Shown piece after piece: positions 31,089 through 42,107 of a stretch of 64,000 bases of DNA (positions are counted from its first letter, which is position 1; every line of letters starts with the position of its first letter). This DNA is from Yponomeuta sedellus (lineage: Eukaryota > Arthropoda > Insecta > Lepidoptera > Yponomeutidae). A program made the position numbers and the translations under genes. The stretch covers positions 8,454,860 to 8,518,859 of the forward strand of contig OW203726.1 in the NCBI GenBank assembly GCA_934045075.1, in the 5' to 3' direction. The notes beneath the pieces were generated by a model that was not told where the DNA came from, ran no database searches, and saw only the letters and a program-made list of their open reading frames with translations.

Positions 31089-34000
31089 ATGCGGGTGAGT
31101 GATTTTGCAGCGTAGGTTAACGTGGCTGTTTTAGTTAAAGCGTTTCAAAGCCTGTTTTTAAAGCCCTCTTAGAGTTATGAGAAACCTTTTATAATGTAAA
31201 CTTTGGGGAGATGGTTACTTTCGGAATTTGTTGACTATCTTTGGCTAAAGGTTTCATGAGTACTAATATTATTTTGACGTCGAATTCGTAAGACATGTTA
31301 TGATATCGTAATTTTCAGAATATCTTGACTATCTTTGCATGGAGGTTTTCGAATTTAGTACTAATATTGTGTTTACATCGAATACGCGCCTTTTGTGATA
31401 TATTATATGATAATTTTATAAAAATTTTAGAAATCATCTCACGTGATAACTTATTATGACTCGATTTTTTATCTTCGTAAAGCATTCGTCGGACTCAGAA
31501 ATCTGTGAAAAGTGTGACTAATAGAAAAAAGTCTACTTACCTATGGGTGCTATTGGGGTTTTTCAACATTGTTTACATGGGAATATTTAATAGTTTCCCG
31601 TGGATCAAATACGGTCTTTCGGCGTTTCACAAAAACCGGCTGGTAAAATATCAGGCTGATATTTTTTTATTTTCTTTTGTAGATTTTTGCAGTGATGCTG
31701 TTATGCGTAAACGCGGCGTGGGGGGTCCCTGTGGCCCAATACTCACTGCACGGGTTGGTTCATGCACCGGTAGCTGTCCATGCTGAGCCTGTGGTAAGTG
31801 AGTGAGACATGTATTTTCTTGTAGCCTGTACGGCAAAGGAAGAAGCCTTTGCCGTACAGTGGAGAGGCTTTTCCAGACCAATATTTTTGGTCATTTGTCA
31901 CGAGTTATTTTCATTAAAGTTCTAAGTAACCAGTATTCTTTAAATAGCTTTCCAATTGCACGGCAAAGGCTTCTTCCATTTTGAGATCATTTTTTTTTTG
32001 TTATTTGCCAGGGCGGGTTATTTGTATTAAAATTCTACGCAACCAGTATTTTTTATGTAGCCTACCCACCACTTCACGCTAAAGGTTCCTCCCCTTTTCA
32101 GACCAAGACTTTTTGATTATTTGGCACAGCGGGTTATTTTCGTTAAAGTTCCAAGCAACCAGTATTTTTATGTAGCCTACCCACTGCACGTCAAAGGCTT
32201 CTTTAAACTCACACCTACCAAATATAATAAAAAAAAACATACAAATCGGTGAAACCGTTTCAAAGGAGTTCGGAAACAAACACAGACACGAGATTTTTAT
32301 ATATTGTAAGATTATTACTTACATACGTTTGCCAACTTTTCTGCTGCAGGCTTATCCAAAGTACGCCTTCAACTACGGCGTTAAGGACCCGCACACCGGC
32401 GATATCAAGTCACAGCAGGAGGAGAGGGATGGTGATGTCGTTAAGGGTAAGGACTATACTATTAGTACAACGCGTTATTGAATACCAAAAACCAATTTCT
32501 TTAGTATCGTCTTTTAAATAAAATATGACAAGAAAACCAGAAAGTCATTTCCTCAATATCGCCATTAAATTTATTGTTACTATAGCTATAAATAAATATT
32601 TACTTATATACATACATTGTAAAAATTAGTTTAAAAAGAAAACTTAAATAATTTTTATTGAGGGAGGATTCACACAGTAATTTAAATAATTACAACAATA
32701 GAATTAAAAAAATCACAAATGTGAACATATTAAAATAAAATTGATTCACAAAAAGGTTCGTCAGAACTAAAACTAGAAAATTTAAACAAAACTAACTACT
32801 TAAATAGTAAATAAAATATATGTACATACTTCTAGACAGTAACTTGTTAATTACTTATTAATATCAAAACGAAACTAAATCTACAACCTATTTTCTAATT
32901 TAAAATATCGGCATTAAAACCACATACGACAAGCAAAAGTTTAACATTCGCAATTTTATTGTCTTATTCTTCATACAATTTTGAATTAGACATTGTCCTA
33001 AAACAATTAAGTTCTACTTTTGTACTCTTTTCTCGAGAAATTTGTAATTCTGAAAGCCTGTGCATAATATTTCCATTCTGAGTGCTTTAATAAAAAATTT
33101 GAGCAAAAAAACAGAATCTACGAAATCGGAAGTACGTCATCAACTGAGATCCTACGAGATGTCAGTTTTCAATGATACCATGACTCGATACAAGAACATT
33201 TTTTTACTTAGCCTCTTTTTTCATCTCTCCCTGTGTCCAGCCAGCTCGCGCCATCGCGGCAAGAATGCCTTTAAGTCATCATGCCATCTTCGCCTTGGTC
33301 TGCCGCAACGTCGGTGTCCATTTTGGATAACCCAGTCGGTCGCAATTTTGGCCCACTTATCTGTGCCCATGCGGCAAACATGGCCAGACCAGTCCTACTT
33401 TAACAAGAACTATTTAAATAAACAAAAATAAAAGTACTTCTAATCTGCGCAAACGTGGGAGCGTAAAAGTAGGAGGTTCTTTTTTTATAGAATACCGATA
33501 TGGAAATATGTTAAAGTTTTTTATTTTAATAGGAGTATATAAATCATGTTTGAAAGTATACTCTAAAAAATACAAGCAATAGTAAGCAATAAACATTTAT
33601 ACTGACCGTATCTCTTTAAAATGTTACGTCTGTATTTGGTACAATATCTATTTACCAAAATTTTTACAAAAAAAAGAAATTATAATATAAATTGTTAACT
33701 TTTGCCCCGAATTTCACCCACCAACTCCGAGCCCTTTCTCTGGGATAGGGTAAATAAAAAAAGAGAAACTTCTGCTTATTGGAAGTAAATGGATACTGAA
33801 GAAACAGTTTTTATGTTTTTGTAATATTTGAATAAGTCGCATACTTTATTGTTTCATTAGGCAGCTACTCTCTGGTAGAGCCAGACGGCTCGACGCGGAC
33901 GGTGTCGTACGCCGCCGACGACCACAATGGCTTCAACGCCGTTGTGCACAAGTCGGGGCATGCAGTTCACCAGGTAAGTGTTTCAGGAATTTCTCTAATA

Positions 34001-37000
34001 TTAATAACTAGTTGTGCCTCGCAGTGTTGAGAGCCTCGGTGGCGCAGCGGTTTGGCAGGCTGACTGTAAAACCGAAGGTCTCGGGTTTGGTATTAAATCT
34101 ATCGTCGAGTTGGCACCTACAACACAAGTCATTTAGTTGTACTTAGTGTAGGGCTAACGAGATCTGTGTTATATGTCCATGAATATTTATTTGTTTATTT
34201 GTTAATGGAATTAAAAGGTTTTATTTAAAGTAGCGCAGTAACTGCGGCTCAATTAACGTTACAATACAAACGTTCATTGAGCTGCAGTTACTCTTTTGTC
34301 GACCGCAGTTTGTCTATTTTTCCATCGGAATAAGATATTTTCTCGCAGTAAAATCAATCAAATCAATTGATTGATTGATCAAAGTGGTCCTAGTTTGGGA
34401 CCAGGTCAAGTAATTGTGGTGTGTGAGAGTTACTATTATTTTTGAAAATTTTATCTTTCTTTGAAACTCTGGTTTAAATATCAGCGCTGCATGCCTTAAA
34501 TAGCCAGCTTTTACATTATTTACAGTCCGTGCCGTATAATCGCTAAAAGTAACGTATTTATTGCTGGATAACAATTTTGATATTTTAATGCAATTTGATG
34601 CAATTAGAGGCTAAAAATTCCACCCATGCCGGGATTCGAACCCGCGACCCCTGGCTATCCGTGCCAGCGCTCTTTCCAACTTTTCTCATTGTCCTTAGCA
34701 CGGGTTAGCGCATTAAAAATAAAAATTGTATAATCATGTGGGTACAGCGATATCATTCCGATGTAAAACCTAACTGCAAAGTAGGTACTCGGGGCTGCAA
34801 GTGATGCAAATTACTTCAGCCAGATGTCGCTGTCTGTACGTAATACAGAGAATAGTGTAAAGAGGTTCGAAATTTCACTGATGCCGGTGAGTCACCCATT
34901 AGCTCAGTTGGAAATAGCGCTGGCATGGATAGCCAGAGGTCGCGGGTTCGAATCCCGGCATTGGTGGAATTTTTAGCCTCTAAATAGGTTTTTATAATTA
35001 TACAATAAGTTAAACTATTACCATTTTTATACAGGGTGTTAAAACACCCTGTATAAATAGTTAAACTTTATTCTTAACACGAAAGGCAAAGTTACTAAAC
35101 TTGCATGAAACCGAAAAAGCATTACGAGTATATTTACACTAATTAATGTTACATAATAATTTACCATTTTTAGGGTTCCGTACCTCAAAAGGAAAAAACG
35201 GAACCCTTATAGGATCACTTTGTTGTCCGTCTGTCCGTCCGTCCGTCTGTCAAGACCCTTTTTCTCAGGAACGCGTGGAGGTATGAAGCTGAAATTTATA
35301 TCAATTACTCAGGTCTACTGTCCCTTGAAGCTGTGAAAAAATCAAACTTCTAAGCCAACGCAATCAAAAGATACAGCCGTTTATGCCGCAAATTTTCGAC
35401 ACTTGCAAGGGAATCAAAACCTACAGGGTGCTTCCCGTGAACTCAGAATCTTGAAATTTGGTACGAAACAACGTCTTATAGCAAAGATAAAGGAAAAATT
35501 ACGAAAACCATAAATTTTTAGTTACATCACATAATATATTTTTTTTTAATAATTTTAAACTTACTACCCATTTCCTCATAAACGCGTAGAGGTATTAAAT
35601 TGAAATTCATACCAAATACTCAGGTCTATAATACAGGTTTGTACGGAACCCTCGGTGCGCGAGTCTGACTCGCACTTGGCCGGTTTTTTTTATTTTTTTG
35701 GAAACTTAATAGATTTATAAAAACGGCCTCTTCACTCATTCTAAGATTGTAGACCAAGTTTTCATATGCAAACAGGCGCCTATCGTATTTTAAGAGGACT
35801 ACGGAGCCCAGTGATAGATTAACCTAAGATAGCAACAAACAGAGGCGACATAAATGAACTCTAACTCGTTAGGGGCATTACACAAACCCGATTTCTCTAG
35901 GCACTTGCGCGACAGCCGCGCTTGCGCAAGCTCTAATGGCTTGCCGGCTTATAAGGCAACGGAGTGGCCAATTTAAGTCTACATTTTTCACGAATTTTTA
36001 CTCGATAAGGCCGCCGGGATTCCCGCAAAGGGTTGCGCTGATTTGGGTACGATTGGCTCACCTTGACACGGCGAATAAGTGACTGTTAGATCGAAGTAAT
36101 TGGTGTGATCAATTAATGAAAATCAAATGCTTAGATCAAACGGAATGTTGCAACGGTGGTTTGATCATTGTAATTAATTTTCTTCGGATCTAGATCAAAT
36201 ACTCCGCTTCTAAACTTGCTGCAAGTTTATATGAAAATCCTTGTTTCCGATCATCACACTGAATGCTATCTTGGGACAATCAACAAGAAGCGATATTTTT
36301 GGGTTGGGTTCGATTCCCACTGAAGGCTGTCGTAATATTTTTATAAATGACATCAGTCTTTGTGTATATCCATACCTGGTTACGATAGCACAGGTGTCCT
36401 AGTTTGGGTTAGGGACAAGTGATGGTGTTGTTTGGAAGTTATTATATTATGCTATTATAATATATTATATTTTATTACTAAACGGAGTGACTGGAAGAGG
36501 AAAGCCAAAGATCGGGCTCAGTGTCTTGTCTTGGGAGAGGCCTATGTCCAGCAGTGGACTGACACCGGCTGATTAAGATGATGATGATTACCAAAATCTA
36601 CATATGTATGTGACTTATACTGTGCGGTGTCGGCCTAGAGAATACCACCAACCCAAATTCTTCTCGCGGGTGTCGTAAAACGCCTTTTACGACACCCGCA
36701 GGATATAGGGATACTAAGGGATATAAACCGAGGGGTGGGCAGCAGCGCTACCTGCAGTACAATTCCACCAAACTGCGATCCCCAACCCGCATGCCCAGCG
36801 TGGGGATTATGGGCACTACCCGCTAGCACAACCTTGCGATGCAGTGGACTATATTAGTCCACTGTCCAGCAGTGGACTAATATAGCCTGAAGAAGAAGAC
36901 GTGACTTATACTTACCTTCAGATGGAAATGTACATTTAAGTTATGTAGCTATGCTTATGTTACCCAGTATTTTTCTAACGCTTGTTTCTATTAATTTCAC

Positions 37001-37062
37001 AGCCGATCATAGCCCAATACGCGCCAGCTCCAGCCTACGCGGTCTCTCCGTACCAGCACTAA
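31089..37062 (+). CDS. RR-2 cuticular protein (chitin-binding), five exons
   Basis: Coding exons are 31089-31094, 31683-31793, 32350-32446, 33861-33973 and 37003-37062. All introns are GT-AG and phases match (0, 0, 1, 0), giving 128 residues. The tiny first exon supplies Met-Arg, and with exon 2 it forms a signal peptide ([16 protein letters not shown]), so the product is secreted. Residues about 40-105 are the extended Rebers-Riddiford domain of the RR-2 type: [20 protein letters not shown], then [20 protein letters not shown] and [18 protein letters not shown]-2 proteins bind chitin and are mostly found in stiff cuticle. The tail is short and rich in Ala, Pro and Tyr. Signal peptide split by an early intron is usual for insect cuticle genes. 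Intron 4 is 3 kb and full of SINE and RTE insertions. The last exon has an inverted copy at 38779-38970. Confidence 0.93.
33230..33410 (-). mobile_element. RTE-type LINE ORF2 C-terminal fragment
   Basis: On the minus strand the frame reads [20 protein letters not shown], then [15 protein letters not shown] and WRELAGHR. This is the conserved C-terminal block of RTE-like LINE proteins. It lies in intron 3 of the RR-2 cuticle gene, opposite to the gene. Confidence 0.75.
34023..34195 (+). mobile_element. tRNA-derived SINE, other family
   Basis: The head GCCTCGGTGGCGCAGCGGTT, with GGTCTCGGGTTTGG as a weakened B-box, is followed by GTAGGGCTAACGAGATCTGT and an ATTTATTTGTTTATTTG tail. It lies inside intron 4 of the cuticle gene. 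Confidence 0.6.
34606..34990. mobile_element. Two CCCGTGCTAAGG-family SINE copies in opposite orientation
   Basis: A minus-strand copy (34606-34735) with GGGATTCGAACCC and CCTTAGCACGGGTTAG is followed by a plus-strand copy (34825-34990) with TGTACGTAATACAGAGAATA, the tRNA-like head, and TTTTTAGCCTCTAAATAGG. Both lie in intron 4 of the cuticle gene. Confidence 0.75.
35172..35690 (+). repeat. GGGTTCCGTACC repeat, near-complete
   Basis: It begins AGGGTTCCGTACCTCAAAAG and ends with CGCGAGTCTGACTCGC and ACTTGGCCGGTTTTTTT. A CCGTCTGTCCGTCCGTC run lies near the start. I recognise this as a very common lepidopteran repeat, but not its class. It contains no ORF. Confidence 0.75.
36295..36470 (+). mobile_element. 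SINE copy (GGAGGCCACCATAC family), diverged
   Basis: GGGTTCGATTCCCACTGAAG, then CATACCTGGTTACGATAGCA and CCTAGTTTGGGTTAGGGACA match the body of the copy at 22572-22775. Confidence 0.65.
36484..36595 (+). mobile_element. RTE-type LINE 3' end
   Basis: The frame [20 protein letters not shown], then YVQQWTDTG and stop, is the RTE C-terminus. It is followed by GATGATGATG, the usual RTE tail. It sits in intron 4 of the cuticle gene. Confidence 0.75.
36640..36835. repeat. Repeat with GGTGTCGTAAAA hairpin
   Basis: CGGGTGTCGTAAAA and TTTTACGACACCCG form a perfect 14-bp stem with a 4-base loop at 36667-36698. It is followed by GGATATAGGGATACTAAGGG and GGTGGGCAGCAGCGCTACCT, typical of a common lepidopteran repeat. 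No second copy is in the window. Confidence 0.5.
36856..37047 (+). repeat. Inverted duplication, arm 1 (end of intron 4 plus last exon)
   Basis: These 192 bases, including the splice acceptor and most of the last coding exon, recur in reverse at 38779-38970 with only two mismatches. Confidence 0.95.
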
Positions 37063-38778
37063 AGGAGCTCATCCTATTTAAGTAAAATACATAGCTATTT
37101 CATTAACACTACACTTTAATAATATTTAGTTTACAAAGGAGCTCAAATTGATAAATACAATTTTTCTAGGTTTTATTTTCATTGAGTAAGAAAGATGGGG
37201 GCCAAGAAGAGGTCCGTGAATAGACCATCAAATGGGATGGTGATATTGTTACCTACCTACATTGTAATTAAAGGAAAATAAGCAGATAGATCGATCGTAA
37301 AAGACATGAGGCTAATACGATGAGTGGTGTGATTATGGCCTGAAAAGATGTTGTCAAAGGAAATGGTAATGTCAGCAGCGGTCAGCGATCAGAACAGTCA
37401 GCGTTGTGTTAGTAATGGTTAAGTAATAACAAGTAAGGAATAACATCAGAAATGTCTTGAATAACGATTATGAAAATCAAAACTGAAACAACATAAAATG
37501 GACGTGTTAGAGTCGTTTGTTAGCAGTCTGTTAGTTTAAGTAGGTATTGAGGAAAGCTCTAGTAATGATATGCCTATGTATTGATGTTATGTTATTTGTA
37601 AAGCAAGGCGATGAAAATAGTTCTACTTGAAATAGCATCTGAAGTACAATAATATAATACTCAAGCAACATGTAGAGAGTTACGCTAAGCTTGATTGACG
37701 TTATGTTTAATCTTATTTCGACTTTAATCATTTATAATTTTAGCGTGTATTTGTATAAATATAACGCTTGATAAATACATGATTAATTGGTCACCGGATC
37801 GAACACGCACCTATGTAAACTTCATCAATTTATTTATATTTTAGAGTTATATTGTATTAATATTTACTTGTCATGGCTCGATAAATATATTATGGTTAAT
37901 TTGTCACTGGATCTAGTACGCACCTATGCAAATTTCTTTTATCTTATTTTTTCTATTAATTTTTAACTAACCATTATGAATCTTAATATACATAAGTGAT
38001 CTCAATTATGTCGGTCTATATCTAAATTATATAGATTGCACTATACCTTCCGTTATTATTTATGAGTGCTATTTAATAATAAGATTATGGAGTGAACGTA
38101 ATATATTATTATATTTTATTCAAATAATTCCGTGTTTTATTTATCATTCCATTCCTTGGCCCCACCCACATCTTTACAATATGGGGTCAAAGAACAGACA
38201 GTTTATTTAAATCATTGACAGAGATGACAAATGGCTAAACATGAATACTAATATCAGTCTGATTAATTGAGCATGAATTCTGCCAAAATGACAGTAAATT
38301 TTTCTTACGGCCATTATATGTCCCGTTTGTTTTGGCAAATTAATAAATAGTTCTTGTATCAAGTCGCCTTGAGTTGAGAGTCAATTACGAGTCACTATCG
38401 TTTAGTAACAAAATCTTTTAATAAAGCCATCTTGAGAGATTCGCGTTTTATCTTTTGGTTGATGGATTTGTTAAGTTCTTTAGCTTATTTTTAAAATTGC
38501 ATGTGGCGTAAGTGAATTTGTAGTAGCAATGAAGATAAAAGATTTTGTTATTAAACACTATTCCGTTCCGTTCCGTACCGTTTCCGTTCTATTCTATTCT
38601 ATTCACTGCTGCCTGTATTCTTGGACACATTTGTCTTAAATCGCTAAAAGCAGTTCAAAGATGACTTTTTGGTACATTGTTAAATACAAAAAGTTGTTCA
38701 CGTTACGAAAACCTTCACGTTAATCCATCGAATCCCCTATATTTACATTCCCGCGATTGACAGTTGGGCGCCAAATTA
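37063..38778. other. 3' flank of the RR-2 cuticle gene, spacer of the inverted duplication
   Basis: No ORF of note. AT-rich; two related blocks (37778-37815 and 37878-37930: GATAAATA, then TTAATTGGTCACCGGATCGA and TTAATTTGTCACTGGATCTA) form a diverged direct repeat. 38566-38620 is a TTCCG-to-TTCTA pentamer run. No clear AATAAA close after the stop. Confidence 0.5.
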
Positions 38779-38970
38779 AGAGACCGCGTAGGCTGGAGCT
38801 GGCGCGTAGTGGGCTATGATCGGCTGTGAAATTAATAGAAACACGCGTTAGAAAAATACTGGGTAACATAAGCATAGCTACATAACTTAAATGTACATTT
38901 CCATCTGAAGGTAAGTATAAGTCACGTCTTCTTCTTCAGGCTATATTAGTCCACTGCTGGACAGTGGACT
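38779..38970 (-). pseudogene. Inverted copy of the last exon of the RR-2 cuticle gene
   Basis: On the minus strand it reads splice acceptor CTATTAATTTCACAG, then the codons [15 protein letters not shown] and a TAA made at the duplication edge. It differs from arm 1 by one exon base (Gln to His) and one intron base. No upstream exons follow on the minus strand, so alone it cannot make a protein; it could serve only as an alternative 3' exon after an inversion. Confidence 0.85.
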
Positions 38971-40287
38971 AAAAGAAAAAGGAGACTGGGATTTCTGGGC
39001 CCGATTGTAAATAGTTGAGATATGGTTTAAAAAAAGCGTTGTATTCTAAAATATAAAAAAAATGAGCTCAATTCACAATCTGGAAGACGAGATCTTGCTT
39101 AACTTGTACGGACGCGGATAGGTTTAGTATAAGTTTCGTTGTCAGCTTGTTGCATAGCCTCACTTTAACTAAATCTCTTATAACTCTGCTTTCAGATTGC
39201 CAAAATCCGCAGAATTTTCCGAGATGGTTTACTAATATATAAGCTCTAAATTGACATCTCTTTCACTTTTTTACACCCAGGCCCAAGAATGTATGAAAGT
39301 GTATCCGTCTCCTTTGTATCAATCTCTGAAAGTGGTAGCTGTAATTATATTATTCTTTTTAAATTTACTAATTTATGTATAGAAACTTTAAATGAAATAA
39401 TATGGCAATACAGAAAATAATATAAAAATTGTGTACGGAATGAGGCGTTTTCAAAAAAAAAAACTAGTTCCACAACACTTACTAGATGGCGTGAAAGTCA
39501 CAAAAATTTATGTGTCAAATCAATCCGAAAAAACATTTTTTGTAAAAAGGATGCCAAGACACAAGCTCATGATATGATAATAATATGCGTACAGTTTAAA
39601 AAGATATCAGAACTCATGATGAGCCAAGCCCCCAATTTTACAAGGCACGCATTCATACAAGCCCTATACAAACCCTAACTCTATCAATGTTACATAATTT
39701 TATTATAATTTTAACACCTTAGCATAATAATATGACTTGGCCCATACGCGGCCGTCGCACAGACTCTTCTATGGTCTTAATTAAGGAAAGAAATTGGGTA
39801 TTGTAAAACGGCCATGTCCTATTTTTTACCATGATTGGTAAAACTAGGGCTTGTCTTGTCATCCTTTACATGAAATGTTTTTTTTGGATTTTTTTTTGTA
39901 GGATGGTTTGTTTATTCGAGCTATGTAAAATCCCATACAAAAATGTTCGTCGATTTCTGATTTTTTCTAGTAATCTGACCTAATTTGGCCCCATACACTT
40001 TCTATCTTTATCAACAGCAAAATTAGATGGCATGATGTAGGATTGGTAATACGAAACACTTCAAGAAGACGTAGGTCATCTAAACAACTACATGGTCGCA
40101 ATAAAGTTATGAATTATTAGTTAGTGCCATACTCATCTTCTGCGCGTCTTGGCGAGAGCACTCCCGTGCCCCTAGAAGAGTGCACAGACTAAGTAGGAGG
40201 AGGAGATACTGTGTTTGTATTAGCAAGTTTTTACTTTGGTTTCGATACTTGTAAATTACTTGTAAGTTTCTTTTTAGGAGTATAAAA
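38971..40287. other. Intergenic DNA, no gene seen
   Basis: No frame or repeat with another copy in the window was recognised. A polypyrimidine tract and TAG at 40270-40278 directly before the THAP frame could be an old splice acceptor. Confidence 0.35.
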
Positions 40288-40695
40288 ATGCGTATCTGTG
40301 CCGTTGTGACGTGCAAAAATACAGGAGTTCATACATTCCCCAGTACCAATGAAACCCTGAAGCGACAGTGGATCAAAGCAACCAGAGTAGATGTAAATCG
40401 TAAAATTTGATGGAACATGCGTAAACATTCATGTGTTTGTTCGGATCATTTCACCCCAAACGATTATAGGACACGTAAGTACGAATTTCTTCGTTTAAGT
40501 TCAGTAAAATTTAAGTCACTTTCTCAGTATCAAGAGCAGAAAGGAAATGAAAAATCACAAAATGCAAACAGAACGGTCGACCAAACCAACACCTGCGTCA
40601 ATTTAAATACTCTTTGGCGTCAAGAAGCGTGCGGTCACAACCACAGATTAAATGAAAAATGCTACGTTGATGACAGAACTATTTTCGCCAACTAA
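40288..40695 (+). pseudogene. THAP-domain zinc-finger protein fragment with one in-frame stop
   Basis: From the ATG at 40288 the frame reads MRICAVVTCKNTGVHTF and on to WIKATRVDVNRKI. It then meets TGA (40408-40410) and continues in the same frame with KHSCVCSDHFTPNDYRTR to a TAA at 40693. The C-x4-C, the Trp, and the C-x2-H with following F are the C2CH zinc ligands and hallmark residues of a THAP DNA-binding domain. THAP domains occur in host regulators and in P-element-like transposases; no transposase domain follows here, and the tail is Asn/Gln-rich. It may be a single-mutation pseudogene or a transposon-derived remnant. Confidence 0.65.
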
Positions 40696-40744
40696 GCGCC
40701 ATCTATTGAGTTTTTGTGTTATTAACTTTTTTTTTCTTCTGAAA

Positions 40745-40790
40745 ACGGCTCATTCTCGGTGCACGAGTCAGACTTGGTGTTGTTTTAAAT
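40745..40790 (-). repeat. End fragment of the GGGTTCCGTACC repeat
   Basis: TCTCGGTGCACGAGTCAGACTTGG matches the right end block of 35172-35690 (CTCGGTGCGCGAGTCTGACT). Confidence 0.5.
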
Positions 40791-40818
40791 AAATTACGCT
40801 GAGTTACGTACATCAATA

Positions 40819-42105
40819 CCAGGCCACTTAGAAAGTTTTTCGAAAAAAAGTTTTTATGTAAGACACTGGCCACTTGTAATTGTTTTGAAAACGTCGATTA
40901 TTTAAAAGTAAAAATACTACTGTTCGATTTAAAAATTTCCCTCCGCATTTTTTTCAGAGCCAATTCAAATTTTCTTGTCTCATTAAAAAATGGATATGCA
41001 TCGAGAACATTTTCGTGCTATGATTTTTTACGATTTCAAATGTGGCTTAAAACCTGATGAGTCATTTGATCGACTTCGAATTGCTTTTATGGATGAAGGA
41101 ACTTCAAAAGCAACCATCTACCGCTGATATAGCGAGTTGAAACGCGGTCGTCTCACTTTGGGGGATGAACAAAGGAGTGGTCGTCCTACGACGGCTGTCA
41201 CCGAAGAAAGTGTTCTGGCAGTAAAAAAAATAATTCAAGAAAACAGACGAATTACCTACGTACGAAGAGATTCAGCATACACTCCAGATTGGTTCAGGAA
41301 GTGTTCACAGATTTTGTACGAGCACCTTCGCGTAAGGAGAATAGTTTCCCGCTGGGTACCGCACAACCTCACCGAAGCTCAGAAGCAGGCCCGTGTGGAT
41401 TGGTGCCGTGATATGTTACAAAAATTTTATGCTGGCTCGTCACGGCGCGTTTACGACATTGTGACAGGTGACGAATCCTGGATTTATCAATATGATGATC
41501 CAGAAACAAAGCGTCAGTCGACAGTTTGGCTGTTTTAAAATAAACCAACGCCTACGAAAGTGAAGCGACCGAGTAGCGCAGGAAAAATTTTGATCGCTAG
41601 TTTCTTCATTTTGATGAGGTACCTAATTTCAATTCCACTTCGAGACCAAAGCAGCATCAACGCTGCATGGTATAGCGCAAAATGCCTGCCAGAAGTTTTT
41701 CTGAATTGAGCAACAAGCGACCGAACACCTGGCTCCGTGGGGTCCTTCTTCACCACGACAACGCGCCTACGCACTCTGCGATCAACTGGACTCCACACCG
41801 GTCAGAGTCTTGGGATACCCTCCTTACAGTCCTGATTTGGCTCCGTGTGACTTCTTTTTATTCCCTAAAATTAAAAATCAGCTCAAAGGGATACAGTTTT
41901 CATCGCCGGAAGACGCGCTAGCAGCGTTTGAGAAGGCCGTGGAAGAGGTGTCTGCGGCGGACTGGAAAAATGTTTTGAAAATTGGTTCAGATGCATGAAA
42001 CTTTGTATTAAGGCTGGTGGAGAGATCTTTGAAAAGATTTAATAAAAATATTTTTTTCACAGAAGTTAGTTTTTTAGTATCTGAAAACTTTCTGAGTGTC
42101 CCACG
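40819..42105 (+). mobile_element. mariner transposon 2, complete ends, dead transposase
   Basis: 1,287 bp, flanked by TA at 40817-40818 and 42106-42107. TIRs: CCAGGCCACTTAGAAAGTTT on the left, and on the right the complement of AAACTTTCTGAGTGTCCCACG; about 20 bp with mismatches. Size, TA duplication and encoded protein all fit mariner. It is only distantly related to mariner 1. Confidence 0.9.
40990..41998 (+). pseudogene. mariner transposase, stops and frameshift
   Basis: It begins MDMHREHFRAMIFYDFKCGL. An in-frame TGA follows at about 41126 and a TAA at 41536, and the frame shifts around 41710-41820. The order is N-terminal HTH, SGRPTTAVTEESVLAVKKII, RWVPHNLTEAQ, TGDESWIY (first catalytic Asp), LLHHDNAPTHS (second), YPPYSPDLAPCDFFLFPKIK (third). 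Intact length would be about 340 residues, normal for mariner. The catalytic residues survive but the enzyme cannot be made. Confidence 0.88.
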
Positions 42106-42107
42106 TA

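Noticed and set aside
31686..31700. Splice acceptor CAG at 31690-31692 for exon 2 of the RR-2 cuticle gene
   Set aside because: It would put a TGA right after Met-Arg; the TAG acceptor at 31682 gives a proper signal peptide.
33060..33431. Plus-strand 123-codon frame
   Set aside because: Its right part is the antisense of the RTE ORF2 fragment at 33230-33410, which reads correctly on the minus strand.
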